Assembly: GCF_001417955.2 (NCBI RefSeq)
Contig: NZ_LKTM01000112.1
Location: forward strand, 62,001-126,000
Length of the DNA: 64,000 bases
Direction of reading: 5' to 3'
Source: Mycobacterium gordonae
GTDB taxonomy: Bacteria > Actinomycetota > Actinomycetes > Mycobacteriales > Mycobacteriaceae
Both the position numbers and the translations under genes were made by a program. The notes under the pieces are model-generated. The model saw only the letters and a program-made list of their open reading frames with translations, ran no database searches and was not told where the DNA came from. Positions 50,708-59,932 of this stretch are shown here, one piece after another (within the stretch, counting starts at the first letter, position 1; the number at the start of each line of letters is the position of its first letter).

Positions 50708-51100
50708 ATGGGAATCGTCGGAATCGGGATTGACCTTGTCTCCATACCTGATTTCGCCGAACAGGTGGACCAGCCGGGAACGGTGTTCGCGGAGACCTTC
50801 ACTCCGGGTGAGCGCCGCGACGCCTCGGACAAGAGTTCGTCGGCGGCGCGTCACCTGGCGGCCCGTTGGGCGGCCAAGGAGGCGGTGATCAAGGCGTGGT
50901 CGGGGTCCCGGTTCGCCCAGCGACCGGTGTTGCCGGAGGACATCCACCGCGACATCGAGGTGGTCACCGACATGTGGGGCCGCCCGCGGGTCCGGTTGAG
51001 CGGTGAGATCGCCAAGCACCTGGCCGACGTGACGATCCATGTCTCGCTGACCCACGAAGCCGACACGGCAGCCGCGGTCGCGATTCTGGAGACCTCTTAG
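50708..51100 (+). CDS. acpS: Holo-[acyl carrier protein] synthase
   Basis: AcpS transfers 4'-phosphopantetheine from CoA to the carrier domain of FAS-I. The 130-residue product has the Mg-binding Asp9 in GIGIDLVS and Glu58 in RWAAKEAVIKAW, the two hallmark motifs, and the same length as the M. tuberculosis enzyme. The ATG at 50708 is placed before GIVGIGIDL; the open frame from 50636 overlaps fas and is not used. With only 28 bases to fas, it is co-transcribed with it. An inverted repeat begins two bases after its stop and probably terminates the operon. Confidence 0.97.
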   Translation: MGIVGIGIDLVSIPDFAEQVDQPGTVFAETFTPGERRDASDKSSSAARHLAARWAAKEAVIKAWSGSRFAQRPVLPEDIHRDIEVVTDMWGRPRVRLSGEIAKHLADVTIHVSLTHEADTAAAVAILETS

Positions 51101-51101
51101 G

Positions 51102-51161
51102 GCGAGCAGACACAAAATCGCCGTGGAGCTTGCGCTCCAACGCGATTTTGCGTCTGCTCGC
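51102..51161. repeat. Long inverted repeat, copy 1
   Basis: Arms of 28 bases (51102-51129 and 51134-51161) around a TTGC loop; 25 of 28 positions pair by hand comparison. The arms start GCGAGCAGAC and end GTCTGCTCGC. There is no T-tract, so intrinsic termination would be of the mycobacterial hairpin type. A second copy with the same sequence and loop lies at 52900-52957, and both flank the orphan cytochrome b gene. Confidence 0.9.
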
Positions 51162-51251
51162 GCGGGCGGCGTGGGTTTTTCTGCCGCGCAACTCTTTTCG
51201 CCACGCCGCACTACGCAGATGAATGAATTCATTTACACGCGGAGCTCGAAG

Positions 51252-51283
51252 TACTACTCTTTGTGGTACTACCGAACGTAGTA
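51252..51283. promoter_or_regulatory. TACTAC/GTAGTA operator-like dyad before orphan cytochrome b
   Basis: TACTAC occurs at 51252-51257 and 51267-51272, and the latter forms an exact dyad with GTAGTA at 51278-51283 across five bases. TAC/GTA dyads of this kind are bound by BlaI/MecI-type repressors, and BlaI of M. tuberculosis is reported to control respiratory genes besides blaC. It lies about 60 bases before the cytochrome b start. The BlaI link is inference from motif shape. Confidence 0.5.
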
Positions 51284-51340
51284 ATACGCGCGACAGCCGG
51301 CTCGCAACGGCGCGGGTCCGGTGGTGAGGGGATGATCGCC

Positions 51341-52897
51341 ATGACGGCCCATGCCATTGACTCCCGCTTCCATCCGTCGGCGACGCTGCGCCGTCAGCTC
51401 AACAAGGTGTTCCCCACGCACTGGTCATTCCTGCTCGGCGAGATCGCGCTGTACAGCTTCATCGTGCTGCTGATCACCGGCGTGTACCTGACGTTGTTTT
51501 TCGACCCGTCGATGGCGGAGGTGACCTACCACGGCGTCTATCAGCCGCTGCGCGGCGTGGAGATGTCGCGGGCCTACGAGTCGGCGCTGAACATCTCCTT
51601 CGAAGTCCGCGGAGGGTTGTTCGTCCGCCAGGTGCACCACTGGGCGGCGCTGATGTTCGCCGCGTCGATCATGGTGCACCTGGCACGGGTGTTCTTCACC
51701 GGCGCGTTCCGGCGCCCGCGTGAGGCGAACTGGGTGATCGGGTCGCTGTTGCTGATCCTGACGATGTTCGAGGGTTACTTCGGCTACTCGCTGCCGGACG
51801 ACCTGCTCTCGGGCATCGGTCTGCGCGCGGCGCTGTCGTCAATCACGCTGGGATTGCCGGTGATTGGCACCTGGCTGCATTGGGGACTGTTCGGCGGTGA
51901 CTTTCCCGGCACGGTCCTGATTCCGCGGCTGTACGCGCTGCACGTACTGCTGATCCCAGGGCTGCTGCTGGCCCTCATCGGGGTGCACGTGGCGCTGGTG
52001 TGGTTTCAGAAGCACACCCAGTTCGCGGGTCCGGGCCGTACCGAGCACAACGTGGTCGGCGTGCGGGTGATGCCGACGTTCGCGGTCAAGTCCGGTGCCT
52101 TCTTCGCGTCCATCGTCGGTGTGCTGGGCCTGATGGGCGGGCTGCTGCAGATCAACCCGATCTGGAACCTGGGACCCTACAAGCCATCTCAGGTGGCGGC
52201 GGGTTCGCAGCCGGACTTCTACATGATGTGGCCGGACGGCTTGCAGCGACTGCTGCCGGCCTGGGAGCTGTACATCGGGCACCACACGGTGCCGGCGACG
52301 GTCTGGGTGGCCCTGCTCATGGGGCTGGTCTTCGTGCTGCTGATCGTCTATCCGTTCCTGGAGAAGCGGTTCACCGGTGACTACGCGCACCACAATCTGT
52401 TGCAGCGCCCGCGGGATGTGCCGGTGCGCACCGCAATCGGCGCCATGGCGGTCAGCTTCTACCTGGTCCTCACCCTGGCGGCGATGAACGACATCATCGC
52501 CTTCACGTTCCACATCTCGTTGAATGCGACGACGTGGATCGGGCGCATCGGCATGGTGATCCTGCCGCCGCTGGTGTATTTCATCGCCTACCGGTGGGCC
52601 GTAGGCCTGCAGCGCAGTGATCGCGCGGTGCTGGAACACGGCGTGGAGACCGGCATCATCAGGCGGCTGCCGCACGGCGCCTACATTGAGTTGCACCAGC
52701 CGCTCGGCGGGCCAATTCCGTTGAGCTATCAGGGCGCACCGCTGCCGAAGCGAATGAACAAGCTGGGCTCCGGCGGCTCACCCGGCAGCGGCGGCCTGTT
52801 GCTGGCGGATCCGGTGACCGAGGACTCGGCGTTGCGCGAGGCGGGTCGGCGGGCCCACCAGCGTGCTTTGGCCGCATTGCGTGACGCAAACAGCTAG
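51341..52897 (+). CDS. Orphan QcrB-like cytochrome b subunit
   Basis: The 518-residue membrane protein matches mycobacterial QcrB almost throughout: [60 protein letters not shown] and [20 protein letters not shown] with paired haem-ligand His residues, [53 protein letters not shown]. QcrB is the quinol-oxidising core of the bcc complex and target of telacebec (Q203). Here there is no qcrC or qcrA next to it, so it is an extra copy; the regular qcrCAB is presumed elsewhere. Differences cluster around [16 protein letters not shown], a region near the Q203 pocket. Compared with QcrB the N terminus is shortened. Start uncertain: ATG 51341 or 51332. Confidence 0.9.
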   Translation: MTAHAIDSRFHPSATLRRQLNKVFPTHWSFLLGEIALYSFIVLLITGVYLTLFFDPSMAEVTYHGVYQPLRGVEMSRAYESALNISFEVRGGLFVRQVHHWAALMFAASIMVHLARVFFTGAFRRPREANWVIGSLLLILTMFEGYFGYSLPDDLLSGIGLRAALSSITLGLPVIGTWLHWGLFGGDFPGTVLIPRLYALHVLLIPGLLLALIGVHVALVWFQKHTQFAGPGRTEHNVVGVRVMPTFAVKSGAFFASIVGVLGLMGGLLQINPIWNLGPYKPSQVAAGSQPDFYMMWPDGLQRLLPAWELYIGHHTVPATVWVALLMGLVFVLLIVYPFLEKRFTGDYAHHNLLQRPRDVPVRTAIGAMAVSFYLVLTLAAMNDIIAFTFHISLNATTWIGRIGMVILPPLVYFIAYRWAVGLQRSDRAVLEHGVETGIIRRLPHGAYIELHQPLGGPIPLSYQGAPLPKRMNKLGSGGSPGSGGLLLADPVTEDSALREAGRRAHQRALAALRDANS

Positions 52898-52899
52898 GC

Positions 52900-52957
52900 C
52901 GAGCAGACGCAAAATCGCCTTGGAGCTTGCGCTCCAAGGCGATTTTGCGTCTGCTCG
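52900..52957. repeat. Long inverted repeat, copy 2
   Basis: Perfect 27-base arms (52900-52926 and 52931-52957) around a TTGC loop, beginning CGAGCAGACG and ending CGTCTGCTCG, nearly identical to the copy at 51102-51161. It fills the 66-base gap between two convergent genes and can serve as a bidirectional terminator. Such palindromes recur between genes in many mycobacteria. Confidence 0.92.
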
Positions 52958-52963
52958 CGGGAG

Positions 52964-54799
52964 TTAGCGAGCCAAACTGCGGGCGTAGCCGGCGCCCATG
53001 CTCAGCAAGACCAGGCCCACGATGATGAACGCGGCGACCCGGAAGATGCCGTCCAGGGTGGCGAGGTCGAACAGGAACAGCTTCCCGGTGGCCGCCGCGG
53101 TCAGTGCCAGACCGGCGGTGATCGACTCGGTGCGACGCTCCCGCTCGCTGCGCAGCGCATGGACGAAAAGTCCTGCCGCCATGGCGATCCAGCAGATGGT
53201 GGCAGCCATGTGACCGGCCAGGAATCCCCCGCCGGTGCCACCGATGACGACACCGGCGGTCACCGTGAAAGCCGTGACGGCGTACACGACCAGCGCTGCG
53301 GCCGAGGCCACCAGCAACCCGGCGGCCTCGGACTCGAGCCACGCCCGGGTCATCACCACGGCGAAGGCGATGACGAGCAGGCTGGCGGCCAACGTCGACA
53401 CCGCCACTGAGGTCGGTATCGCGGTGGCCCGCAGCAACGCCTGCAGTGGCGCATAGCTGTAGAACAGTCCGCAGCCGATGACGCCGAATCCCAACGCAAT
53501 CCAGCGGGCAACGGTGTCCCGGCGGCCCACGATGGCGGTGACGATGGCCAGCGCCAACAGCACCGGGCCTTCGACGTAGCCGGTGCACGCGACACTGAGG
53601 GCGACCAGCGCCGAGATCGCCGACCACACCAGCCAGATCTGGGTGACGATGCGGGGGCGCCGGCCGATCAGCGCGGCAGCCAAGATACCCACCGCCAGAG
53701 CAGCGGTCAGAACGGCGGCCAGCACACGATCCACCGAGATTGCACTGGCCAGTACCGGGGCGGTGCCGACCGAGGTCAGCAGCGCCAGTGTGCCGGGATT
53801 CCTGGTGGCCGGCAGCAGCACGAGACCGGTGGCGATCGCCAGGATCGCGGCCACGGCGCAGGCGCCGCCCAGCAGCCACGCATTGTCATGCGGGCCGGCT
53901 GCCGGTAACGCGACCAGTAGCGGCAGTGTGGCCGCCGCGATCCGGGCAGCATGCATCCACGTCCAGTCCTTGCCCAACTGCACCGGCAGCGCAGCGGCGG
54001 ACAGGGCGAGCATGAAGCTGATCAGCAACAGGTCCACCCCGTGGGTGATCTCCGGAGCCAGCACGATCAGCGGCACCAACACCAGCAGGGCGAGGTGTTC
54101 GGAGTCCCAGCGGCGGGCCAGCACCAGCCCGGCGCCGCCCACGACGGCGGCCAGGACCAGCCCGAGCGGCGCGGCAACCCACCTGTAGATGGTCACGACG
54201 GCAATGACGTCCAGGTAGGCGGTGGCAATACCCGTGGCCGCCAACGCAATTGCACCAGTCCGGCCCCCGGGCCGGCCGAGCAACCGGATTGCCGCACCGA
54301 CCAGTGCGCCCGCCAATGCCATGCCACCGGCCACCCGGATCTCCGGCCGAAGCAGACCGGCCTGCGCGGCCAGCACCAGCAACAGCACGACACCGATCAG
54401 CGTCACGGCGACGCCGGCGACGGCGAGCAGCTTGCCGATCCAGCTCGATTCGCCCTGTTCGGACACTGTTTCCGGGCGCTGTGGGGGAGGGGTCGCGTCA
54501 GGCCTCGGTGTGGATCGGGGCTGAGGTCGGGGCACCGGTGGCGCGACGGCCGCCGGCTGCCAGTACTGCCAGTAGTTCTGCCAATACGATGCGGCCTGCT
54601 GCTGAGGTGTCTGCGGCTGCGGGGCGACGGGCGGTGGCGGTACGAAGACGGGCGCCGGCCGCGGCGTGGGACGGGCCTCGGTTGTGGCAAGCAATCTGTC
54701 CAACTGCGTGAGTTCACCCGAGACCCGGGACATTTGCCGGGCCAGGGCATCGAACTCGTGCGAAAGCCGGCTGATCACAGCCTGATGCGATTCGGTCAT
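52964..54799 (-). CDS. DUF2339 multi-spanning membrane protein
   Basis: The 611-residue protein has a short N-terminal coiled-coil-like helix (SHEFDALARQMSRVSGELTQL), a Pro/Gln-rich cytosolic linker (about 45-115, with SYWQNYWQYWQP) and then some fifteen or more hydrophobic segments up to residue 600, the DUF2339 plan. Function in this family is unknown; it has no transporter or enzyme motif that I can see. ATG start. It is the outermost gene of the minus-strand run but is separated from the response regulator by 59 bases. Confidence 0.8.
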   Translation of the reverse strand: MTESHQAVISRLSHEFDALARQMSRVSGELTQLDRLLATTEARPTPRPAPVFVPPPPVAPQPQTPQQQAASYWQNYWQYWQPAAVAPPVPRPQPRSTPRPDATPPPQRPETVSEQGESSWIGKLLAVAGVAVTLIGVVLLLVLAAQAGLLRPEIRVAGGMALAGALVGAAIRLLGRPGGRTGAIALAATGIATAYLDVIAVVTIYRWVAAPLGLVLAAVVGGAGLVLARRWDSEHLALLVLVPLIVLAPEITHGVDLLLISFMLALSAAALPVQLGKDWTWMHAARIAAATLPLLVALPAAGPHDNAWLLGGACAVAAILAIATGLVLLPATRNPGTLALLTSVGTAPVLASAISVDRVLAAVLTAALAVGILAAALIGRRPRIVTQIWLVWSAISALVALSVACTGYVEGPVLLALAIVTAIVGRRDTVARWIALGFGVIGCGLFYSYAPLQALLRATAIPTSVAVSTLAASLLVIAFAVVMTRAWLESEAAGLLVASAAALVVYAVTAFTVTAGVVIGGTGGGFLAGHMAATICWIAMAAGLFVHALRSERERRTESITAGLALTAAATGKLFLFDLATLDGIFRVAAFIIVGLVLLSMGAGYARSLAR

Positions 54800-54858
54800 G
54801 GTGACCCACCCTGCCGGGACCGCGGCGCGACCGGATGAGTAGGACTACCTGAATGGCG

Positions 54859-55515
54859 CTATTGGTCGAGCCCGTGCTCGATCGCGTAGCGCGTCAGTTC
54901 GACCCGGTTGGCGACCTGCAGCTTGCGGAAGGTTGCCTGCACGTGGTTTTCCACGGTCCGGTGGCTCAACGAGAGCCGCTCGGCGATCTGTTTGGCGGAC
55001 AACCCTTTTGCGACAAATCGCAATACCTCGGTCTCCCGTTCGGTGAGACTCGGGGTGGCCGGGCCGGTGTTTGGGCTCGTCGCGATACGCCGGTACTCGC
55101 CGAGCACCAGCCCGGCCAGACTCGGCGTGAAGACGGCGCGCCCGCCCGCGGTGGCCCGCACCGCATCGGCCAGCTCGGCCTTGGACGCGCTCTTGACCAG
55201 ATAACCGGCCGCCCCGGCCTTGACCGCTTCCAGCACGTCGTCGCGTTCATCGGAGGCCGAGAGCACCAGCACCTTGGTGGACGGCGAAACCTCGAGCACC
55301 TGCATCGTCGCTTCAACGCCGTCACCGTCGGCCAGGCGCATGTCCATCACCACCACATCGGGTTTCACCACCGCTGCCCGCCGCCGCGCGGACGCGACGC
55401 CGTCGGCGGTAGCGACCACGTTGAAGCCGTCGTCGGCCAGATCGCGGGCCACCGCGTCGCGCCAGATGGGGTGGTCGTCGACGACCATCACCGTAGGTTC
55501 GGCCGCCTCAGTCAT
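54859..55515 (-). CDS. NarL/LuxR-family response regulator (MacR-like)
   Basis: The 218-residue regulator has a receiver domain with Asp13-Asp14 and the phospho-acceptor Asp58 (VVVMDMRL), Lys in LVKSASK, and a C-terminal LuxR helix-turn-helix (LTERETEVLRFVAKGLSAKQ, then SHRTVENHVQATFRKL). It overlaps the sensor kinase gene by eight bases, so the two form a two-component system. MacR is the usual partner of MacS-type kinases in actinobacteria. Target genes are unknown. Confidence 0.92.
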   Translation of the reverse strand: MTEAAEPTVMVVDDHPIWRDAVARDLADDGFNVVATADGVASARRRAAVVKPDVVVMDMRLADGDGVEATMQVLEVSPSTKVLVLSASDERDDVLEAVKAGAAGYLVKSASKAELADAVRATAGGRAVFTPSLAGLVLGEYRRIATSPNTGPATPSLTERETEVLRFVAKGLSAKQIAERLSLSHRTVENHVQATFRKLQVANRVELTRYAIEHGLDQ

Positions 55516-56701
55516 GACGGGGCACGCTCAGTTCCCATTCCGTTCCCTTTCCCGGGCTGGTGTGCAGTTCAGCGCTGCCGCCCAACGACTTCAACCGTCC
55601 CACAATCGACTTCGAAATTCCGACATGTCCCTGGCCGGCCGCTTCCTGCAGGCGACCGGGGGCGATGCCCACCCCGTCATCCCGAATGCTCACTGTGACC
55701 GAATCGCCCAGGTCCTCCAGGAGCACGAAGGCGCGCGCTTCAGGACCGGCGTGCGCGCGCACGTTGTCCAACGCGTTGCCCACCGCGGCGTCCAATTCGG
55801 TGGCGATACCGCCGTCCATCAGAACAGCGGTGCCCGGCAGGCTCATCGAGACGCGCTCGCCTTCCCGGCGGCGGAGCAGGGCGCGAACATCGACGGTCTC
55901 GTCGGTGTCTGCTTCCATCTCGGTAGAGGTCACCCAACTACGCAGCGCCCGTTCCTGTTCGCCGGCGAGGGTAGCGAGTTCGGCTGCGGCGCCACCGATT
56001 TCGTGGCCCCGTTTGGCCACCAGCGCCAGCACCTGGATGACACCGTCGTGCACCTGCCGCGACAATCGCTCTCGTTCCTCCACCGCTGCCGACAAGCGCG
56101 CGGCGCGCTGCAGTTCGTCATGCGCGCGGCGGGCCGTGCTGGCCGCCAGTCCCACCGCGAGGCCGGCCGCCAACTCGACGATGATCGTGGCGTTACGCCC
56201 CAGGTTGACGTTGATATAGCCCTTGACGAATTCGCTGGCGGCGGTGACCGCCACGCCGGTCAACATGCCGCCGGTGGGGCCGAACTGCAGAGCCGCCGAG
56301 ATCGTGGCGTTGCTGGCCCACAGGGTCGTCGGCCAGGTCTGATTGTTGTGCGCCCACTGCCCGGAGGCGACCACCTCGGTGGACAGCATGAGCGCCACCA
56401 CCACGATGAGTTCGGCGATCACCCAGGCCGGTCGTCGTCCGAAACCTTGCAGGTAGGCGAAGGCGCAGGCCGCGCTCCAGCCGATGAGCACCGCGAACAA
56501 GGCCCAGCCCAGCGCGGGATGGCGCAGATCAGAGCTGACGGCGACATGAAAACCCAACGCGTACAGGCAGCTCAGCAGCCGGAACAGCTGTGCCGCCCGC
56601 CACAGCGGTGTCGTCGGGTCAGGGCCGGTGGTCGCCATTACGGGCTCAGCATAGCCAGCGCCTGAGGCCTGACCGATCTGCTTCGGTGGGCCGTTGGTCA
56701 T
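55508..56701 (-). CDS. MacS-like sensor histidine kinase
   Basis: The 397-residue kinase has four or five N-terminal membrane segments beginning TPLWRAAQLFRLLSCLYALG, the DUF5931/MacS sensor domain; a dimerisation segment with the phospho-His in LSRQVHDGVIQVLALV; and an HATPase domain with DNVRAHAG, DDGVGIAPGRLQ and GHVGISKSIVGR. HisKA_3 kinases pair with NarL-type regulators, which the next gene is. An alternative start at 56638 (MATTGPDPTTPLWRAA) would remove 21 residues; ribosome binding sites do not separate the two. Confidence 0.9.
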   Translation of the reverse strand: MTNGPPKQIGQASGAGYAEPVMATTGPDPTTPLWRAAQLFRLLSCLYALGFHVAVSSDLRHPALGWALFAVLIGWSAACAFAYLQGFGRRPAWVIAELIVVVALMLSTEVVASGQWAHNNQTWPTTLWASNATISAALQFGPTGGMLTGVAVTAASEFVKGYINVNLGRNATIIVELAAGLAVGLAASTARRAHDELQRAARLSAAVEERERLSRQVHDGVIQVLALVAKRGHEIGGAAAELATLAGEQERALRSWVTSTEMEADTDETVDVRALLRRREGERVSMSLPGTAVLMDGGIATELDAAVGNALDNVRAHAGPEARAFVLLEDLGDSVTVSIRDDGVGIAPGRLQEAAGQGHVGISKSIVGRLKSLGGSAELHTSPGKGTEWELSVPRHD

Positions 56702-57091
56702 GGGGTTGCTTCGGCCGACGCCTATTGCGCACGCATGGAACAGCGGTTAGCCTGCCAATGTTACTCAGCGGTAGGTTAAGTGGGGTTTCGCTCGAGGATT
56801 CGATCTGCGAGTCACCCCAGGGGCGGCGCGCTGACCGGGTGATCAGATCGGCGGGAGTGGTTCCCAGCTAACTCCGCTCGCTCGCGGAACTGTGAGCTCA
56901 GTTCGTGCATAATCGTGACCCTCAGTGGTTTCTCTGAGGGAAGAAGTTCCTGCCTGAAAACTATTCTTGGTGCTTAAGTACAGCTTGCTGTCAATTAGCT
57001 GAGAGTTACTGACGCCCCGCGATCTCATATTAAATTCATCTTCGTGCAGCGACCGCTGGTCACTTCCCTCAGCTAATCAAAGGAGACGTAG
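56702..57091 (+). promoter_or_regulatory. Non-coding region with structured leader of the PE gene
   Basis: This 390-base gap has no credible gene. It holds a hairpin, CCCTCAG at 56919-56925 with CTGAGGG at 56934-56940 and an 8-base loop, and a perfect 9-base inverted pair, TTAGCTGAG at 56995-57003 with CTCAGCTAA at 57068-57076, whose second arm ends two bases before the AAAGGAG of the PE gene. The pair could hide or present the ribosome binding site. The region is AT-richer than its neighbours, as expected for a promoter. Confidence 0.5.
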
Positions 57092-58561
57092 ATGTCATTT
57101 GTGATCGCCGTACCGGAGCTGGTTGAGGCGGCGGCCGACGACTTGGCCGGCATTCAAGTGGCCCTGGGGGAGGCGACCGCGTCCGCGGCGGCCCCGACGA
57201 CGTCGGTGTTGCCTGCCGGGGCTGACGAGGTTTCGGCGGCGATCGCTCAGTTGTTCGGTGCCCATGGCCGGGACTTTCAGGCACTGACTACGCGGGTAGC
57301 GTTGTTCCACAACGACTTTATGAGTCTGCTGAGCTCTGGCGCGACGCAGTACGCCAGTGCCGAAGCGAACGCTGCGGCGCTGCTCGCCAGCTCGGCGGCC
57401 GGTGCGGCGACGTCGCCCATGCAGGGACTGGTGGCATTCGCCAGTGCTGTCGCGGCGCCCTATCAGGCGCTGTTCGCGAACACCGCCGCCAACCTGCAGA
57501 ATCTGGGTGCCGCCATCTCGGCGAATCCGCTGCCGTTTCTCCGCCAGTTAATCGAAAATCAGGGCGGTTATCTGCAGACGGCAGCAGCCGCGGTGGCCGA
57601 TGCGGTGCAAAATCTTCCCGTCGCAGTAGCCAATTTGCCGCTCTCCATTCAGAACGGCATACAGGCCATAACAAATTTTCAGCCCGCTGCTCTGGCGCAG
57701 TGGGTCGTCAACAACCAGATCGGCTATTTCAACACGATTGCGACCTCACTCCAGGCTGCCGGCAAAGACTTCATGACCGGCTTGCAGGCCTTGCCGGCCA
57801 GTTTTCAAGCTGCCGGCCAGGCCCTGCAGGCAGGCGACTTTCAGGGCGCTGTAGACGACGTCTCGACCGGCTTCGTGAACCTGTTCCTGACCGGCTTCAG
57901 CGGCGAACTCGACTTCGACACCGGCTTCGTCAACGTCGCGGCGACGGGTGCCTTCGGCGATCTGACACCCATCTTTTCCATTCCCGGACAGATGGCACAG
58001 AACTTCACCAGCCTGCTGCCGACCGGGTCGATTCCGGCCATGATCTCCCAGAACGTCACCAACCTCATCGACACAGCCACCGACACGTCGCAGTGGATAA
58101 ATCTCGGTGTGAGCAGCCTTCCCATCCCTCTGCATGTCGGGTTGCCCGTCGTTCTGGCGCTCGATGCGATCGGTCCGGTGCTCACCACCGGCGATGCGGT
58201 GCAATCGAGCCTGGCCTCGTTGACCGCGGCGGTGCAGACCGGCGATGTCGCGGGGGCGGCGGCGGCAATCCTCGGTGCGCCCGCAACCGTCGCCAACGGT
58301 TTCCTCAACGGGCAGACCATGCTGCCGCTGAATGCGGGGGTCAGTTTCCCGGGCGGTGGTGGGGTTCTCAATTCGACGACGTACCTGCCGCTGGGCGGAA
58401 TTCTGACCCCGCTTCAGGGCGGCGAACTCGTCACAGACATCACGCCGGGCGTGCCGTTCCCGCTCGGTGGCGCCGAGTTCGGCGGCATCATCCCCGGCCT
58501 GCTGACCTACCTGCCCGAACAATTCGCGCAGGCCATCGGGGCCCTGCCGCCGGCGCTTTAG
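57092..58561 (+). CDS. PE-family protein with long C-terminal domain
   Basis: The 489-residue protein starts with a full PE domain: MSFVIAVPEL with Pro8-Glu9, PAGADEVSAAIAQLFGAHGR, and a secretion motif YxxxE as Tyr87-Ala-Ser-Ala-Glu91. A linker leads to a C-terminal domain of about 390 residues, Ala/Gly/Leu-rich with FxxGF-type repeats (SFQAAGQALQAGDFQGAVDD) and a Gly/Pro tail. It is neither PGRS nor the PE-PPE hydrolase type I can recognise. No PPE partner is adjacent. PE proteins with this motif are usually exported by ESX-5. A strong AAAGGAG precedes the ATG; the leader is structured. Confidence 0.88.
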   Translation: MSFVIAVPELVEAAADDLAGIQVALGEATASAAAPTTSVLPAGADEVSAAIAQLFGAHGRDFQALTTRVALFHNDFMSLLSSGATQYASAEANAAALLASSAAGAATSPMQGLVAFASAVAAPYQALFANTAANLQNLGAAISANPLPFLRQLIENQGGYLQTAAAAVADAVQNLPVAVANLPLSIQNGIQAITNFQPAALAQWVVNNQIGYFNTIATSLQAAGKDFMTGLQALPASFQAAGQALQAGDFQGAVDDVSTGFVNLFLTGFSGELDFDTGFVNVAATGAFGDLTPIFSIPGQMAQNFTSLLPTGSIPAMISQNVTNLIDTATDTSQWINLGVSSLPIPLHVGLPVVLALDAIGPVLTTGDAVQSSLASLTAAVQTGDVAGAAAAILGAPATVANGFLNGQTMLPLNAGVSFPGGGGVLNSTTYLPLGGILTPLQGGELVTDITPGVPFPLGGAEFGGIIPGLLTYLPEQFAQAIGALPPAL

Positions 58562-58603
58562 GCGTTTGGGCGGGCCGTGCTGGGCTTGGCTAGCCTCGAA
58601 CCC

Positions 58604-59932
58604 ATGACTGATCTGGTTGAGCGGGTGCGCGAGGTGTTGCCTTCGATACGGCGCGATCTCGAGGATCTGGTACGGATCGAATCGGTGTGGGCCGACCCAG
58701 ATCGGCGCGACGAGGTGCGTCGCAGCGCGCAACTGGTCTCGGACCTGTTGTCGCAGGCAGGTTTTGACGACGTCCGGATCGTCAGCGAGGGCGGTGCTCC
58801 CGCCGTCATCGCGCATTACCCGGCGCCGGCGGGAGCGCCCACCGTGCTGCTGTATGCCCACCACGACGTGCAACCCGAGGGCGACCGCCGCCAGTGGCAC
58901 TCGCCGCCCTTCGCGCCGACCGAGCGTGACGGGCGCCTGTACGGCAGGGGCACCGCCGACGACAAGGCCGGCATTGCAACACATTTGGCGGCCTTCCGGG
59001 CGCACGGTGGGCGGCCGCCGGTCGGCGTGACCGTGTTCGTCGAGGGCGAGGAAGAATCGGGTTCGCCGACGTTGGGCCAGTTCCTGGCGGCGCATCGCGA
59101 CGAGTTGGCCGCGGACGTGATCGTCATCGCCGACTCCGACAATTGGAGCACCGAGGTTCCGGCGTTGACGGTGTCGTTGCGGGGGATGGCCGATTGCGTG
59201 GTGGAGGTCGCCACCCTGGATCACGGACTGCACTCCGGCCTGTGGGGCGGCGTGGTGCCCGACGCGCTGAGCGTGCTGGTACGGCTGCTGGCCAGCCTGC
59301 ACGACGACGACGGCAACGTCGCGGTCCAGGGCCTGCACGAGAGCAAGGCGGCCGATGTCGAGTATCCGCCGGACCGGGTCCGGCGGGAGTCGGGTCTGCT
59401 GGACGGGGTGACCGAGATCGGCTGCGGCTCGGTGCCGCAGCGGCTGTGGGCCAAGCCGGCGATCACGGTGATCGGGATCGACACGACGCCGGTGGCCGCG
59501 GCGTCGAACACCCTGATCCCGCGGGCGCGGGCGAAGGTCAGCATTCGGGTGGCTCCCGGTGGTGATGCGGTGCAGCACCTGGACGCGGTGGAAGCTCACC
59601 TCAAGCAGCACGCCCCGTGGGGTGCCCAGGTCAGCGTCGTCCGCGGCGACGTAGGTCAGCCGTACGAGATCGACGCGAGTGGGCCGGTGTACGACGCCGC
59701 ACGCGCGGCATTCCGGCAGGCCTGGGGCGTGGACGCGATCGACATGGGCATGGGCGGGTCAATCCCGTTCATCGCCGAGTTCGCCAAGGCGTTCCCGCAA
59801 GCCAAGATCCTGGTCACCGGGGTTGAAGACCCAGCGACGCAAGCACACAGCATCAACGAAAGCCTGGATCTGGGCGTGCTGGAACGCGCGGCCATAACCG
59901 AGGCGCTGTTGCTGGCGAATCTCGCTACGTGA
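58604..59932 (+). CDS. M20-family metallopeptidase (Rv2522c-like)
   Basis: The 442-residue enzyme is a dizinc M20 peptidase/dipeptidase: YAHHDVQPEG with the first His-x-Asp, GRGTADDKAG with the bridging Asp, VEGEEESGS with the catalytic Glu pair, IADSDNW and the late His in TQAHSINES. From memory it follows M. tuberculosis Rv2522c over its length. It is a cytosolic hydrolase, probably a dipeptidase; the natural substrate is unknown. The ATG at 58604 gives the same N terminus (MTDLVERVRE) as that relative. The 3' end overlaps the SnoaL-like gene convergently by eight bases. Confidence 0.93.
   Translation: MTDLVERVREVLPSIRRDLEDLVRIESVWADPDRRDEVRRSAQLVSDLLSQAGFDDVRIVSEGGAPAVIAHYPAPAGAPTVLLYAHHDVQPEGDRRQWHSPPFAPTERDGRLYGRGTADDKAGIATHLAAFRAHGGRPPVGVTVFVEGEEESGSPTLGQFLAAHRDELAADVIVIADSDNWSTEVPALTVSLRGMADCVVEVATLDHGLHSGLWGGVVPDALSVLVRLLASLHDDDGNVAVQGLHESKAADVEYPPDRVRRESGLLDGVTEIGCGSVPQRLWAKPAITVIGIDTTPVAAASNTLIPRARAKVSIRVAPGGDAVQHLDAVEAHLKQHAPWGAQVSVVRGDVGQPYEIDASGPVYDAARAAFRQAWGVDAIDMGMGGSIPFIAEFAKAFPQAKILVTGVEDPATQAHSINESLDLGVLERAAITEALLLANLAT

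Noticed and set aside
51102..52957. Reading the two flanking palindromes as ends of an insertion sequence
   Set aside because: There is no transposase between them, each copy is itself a complete hairpin, and no target-site duplication is visible.
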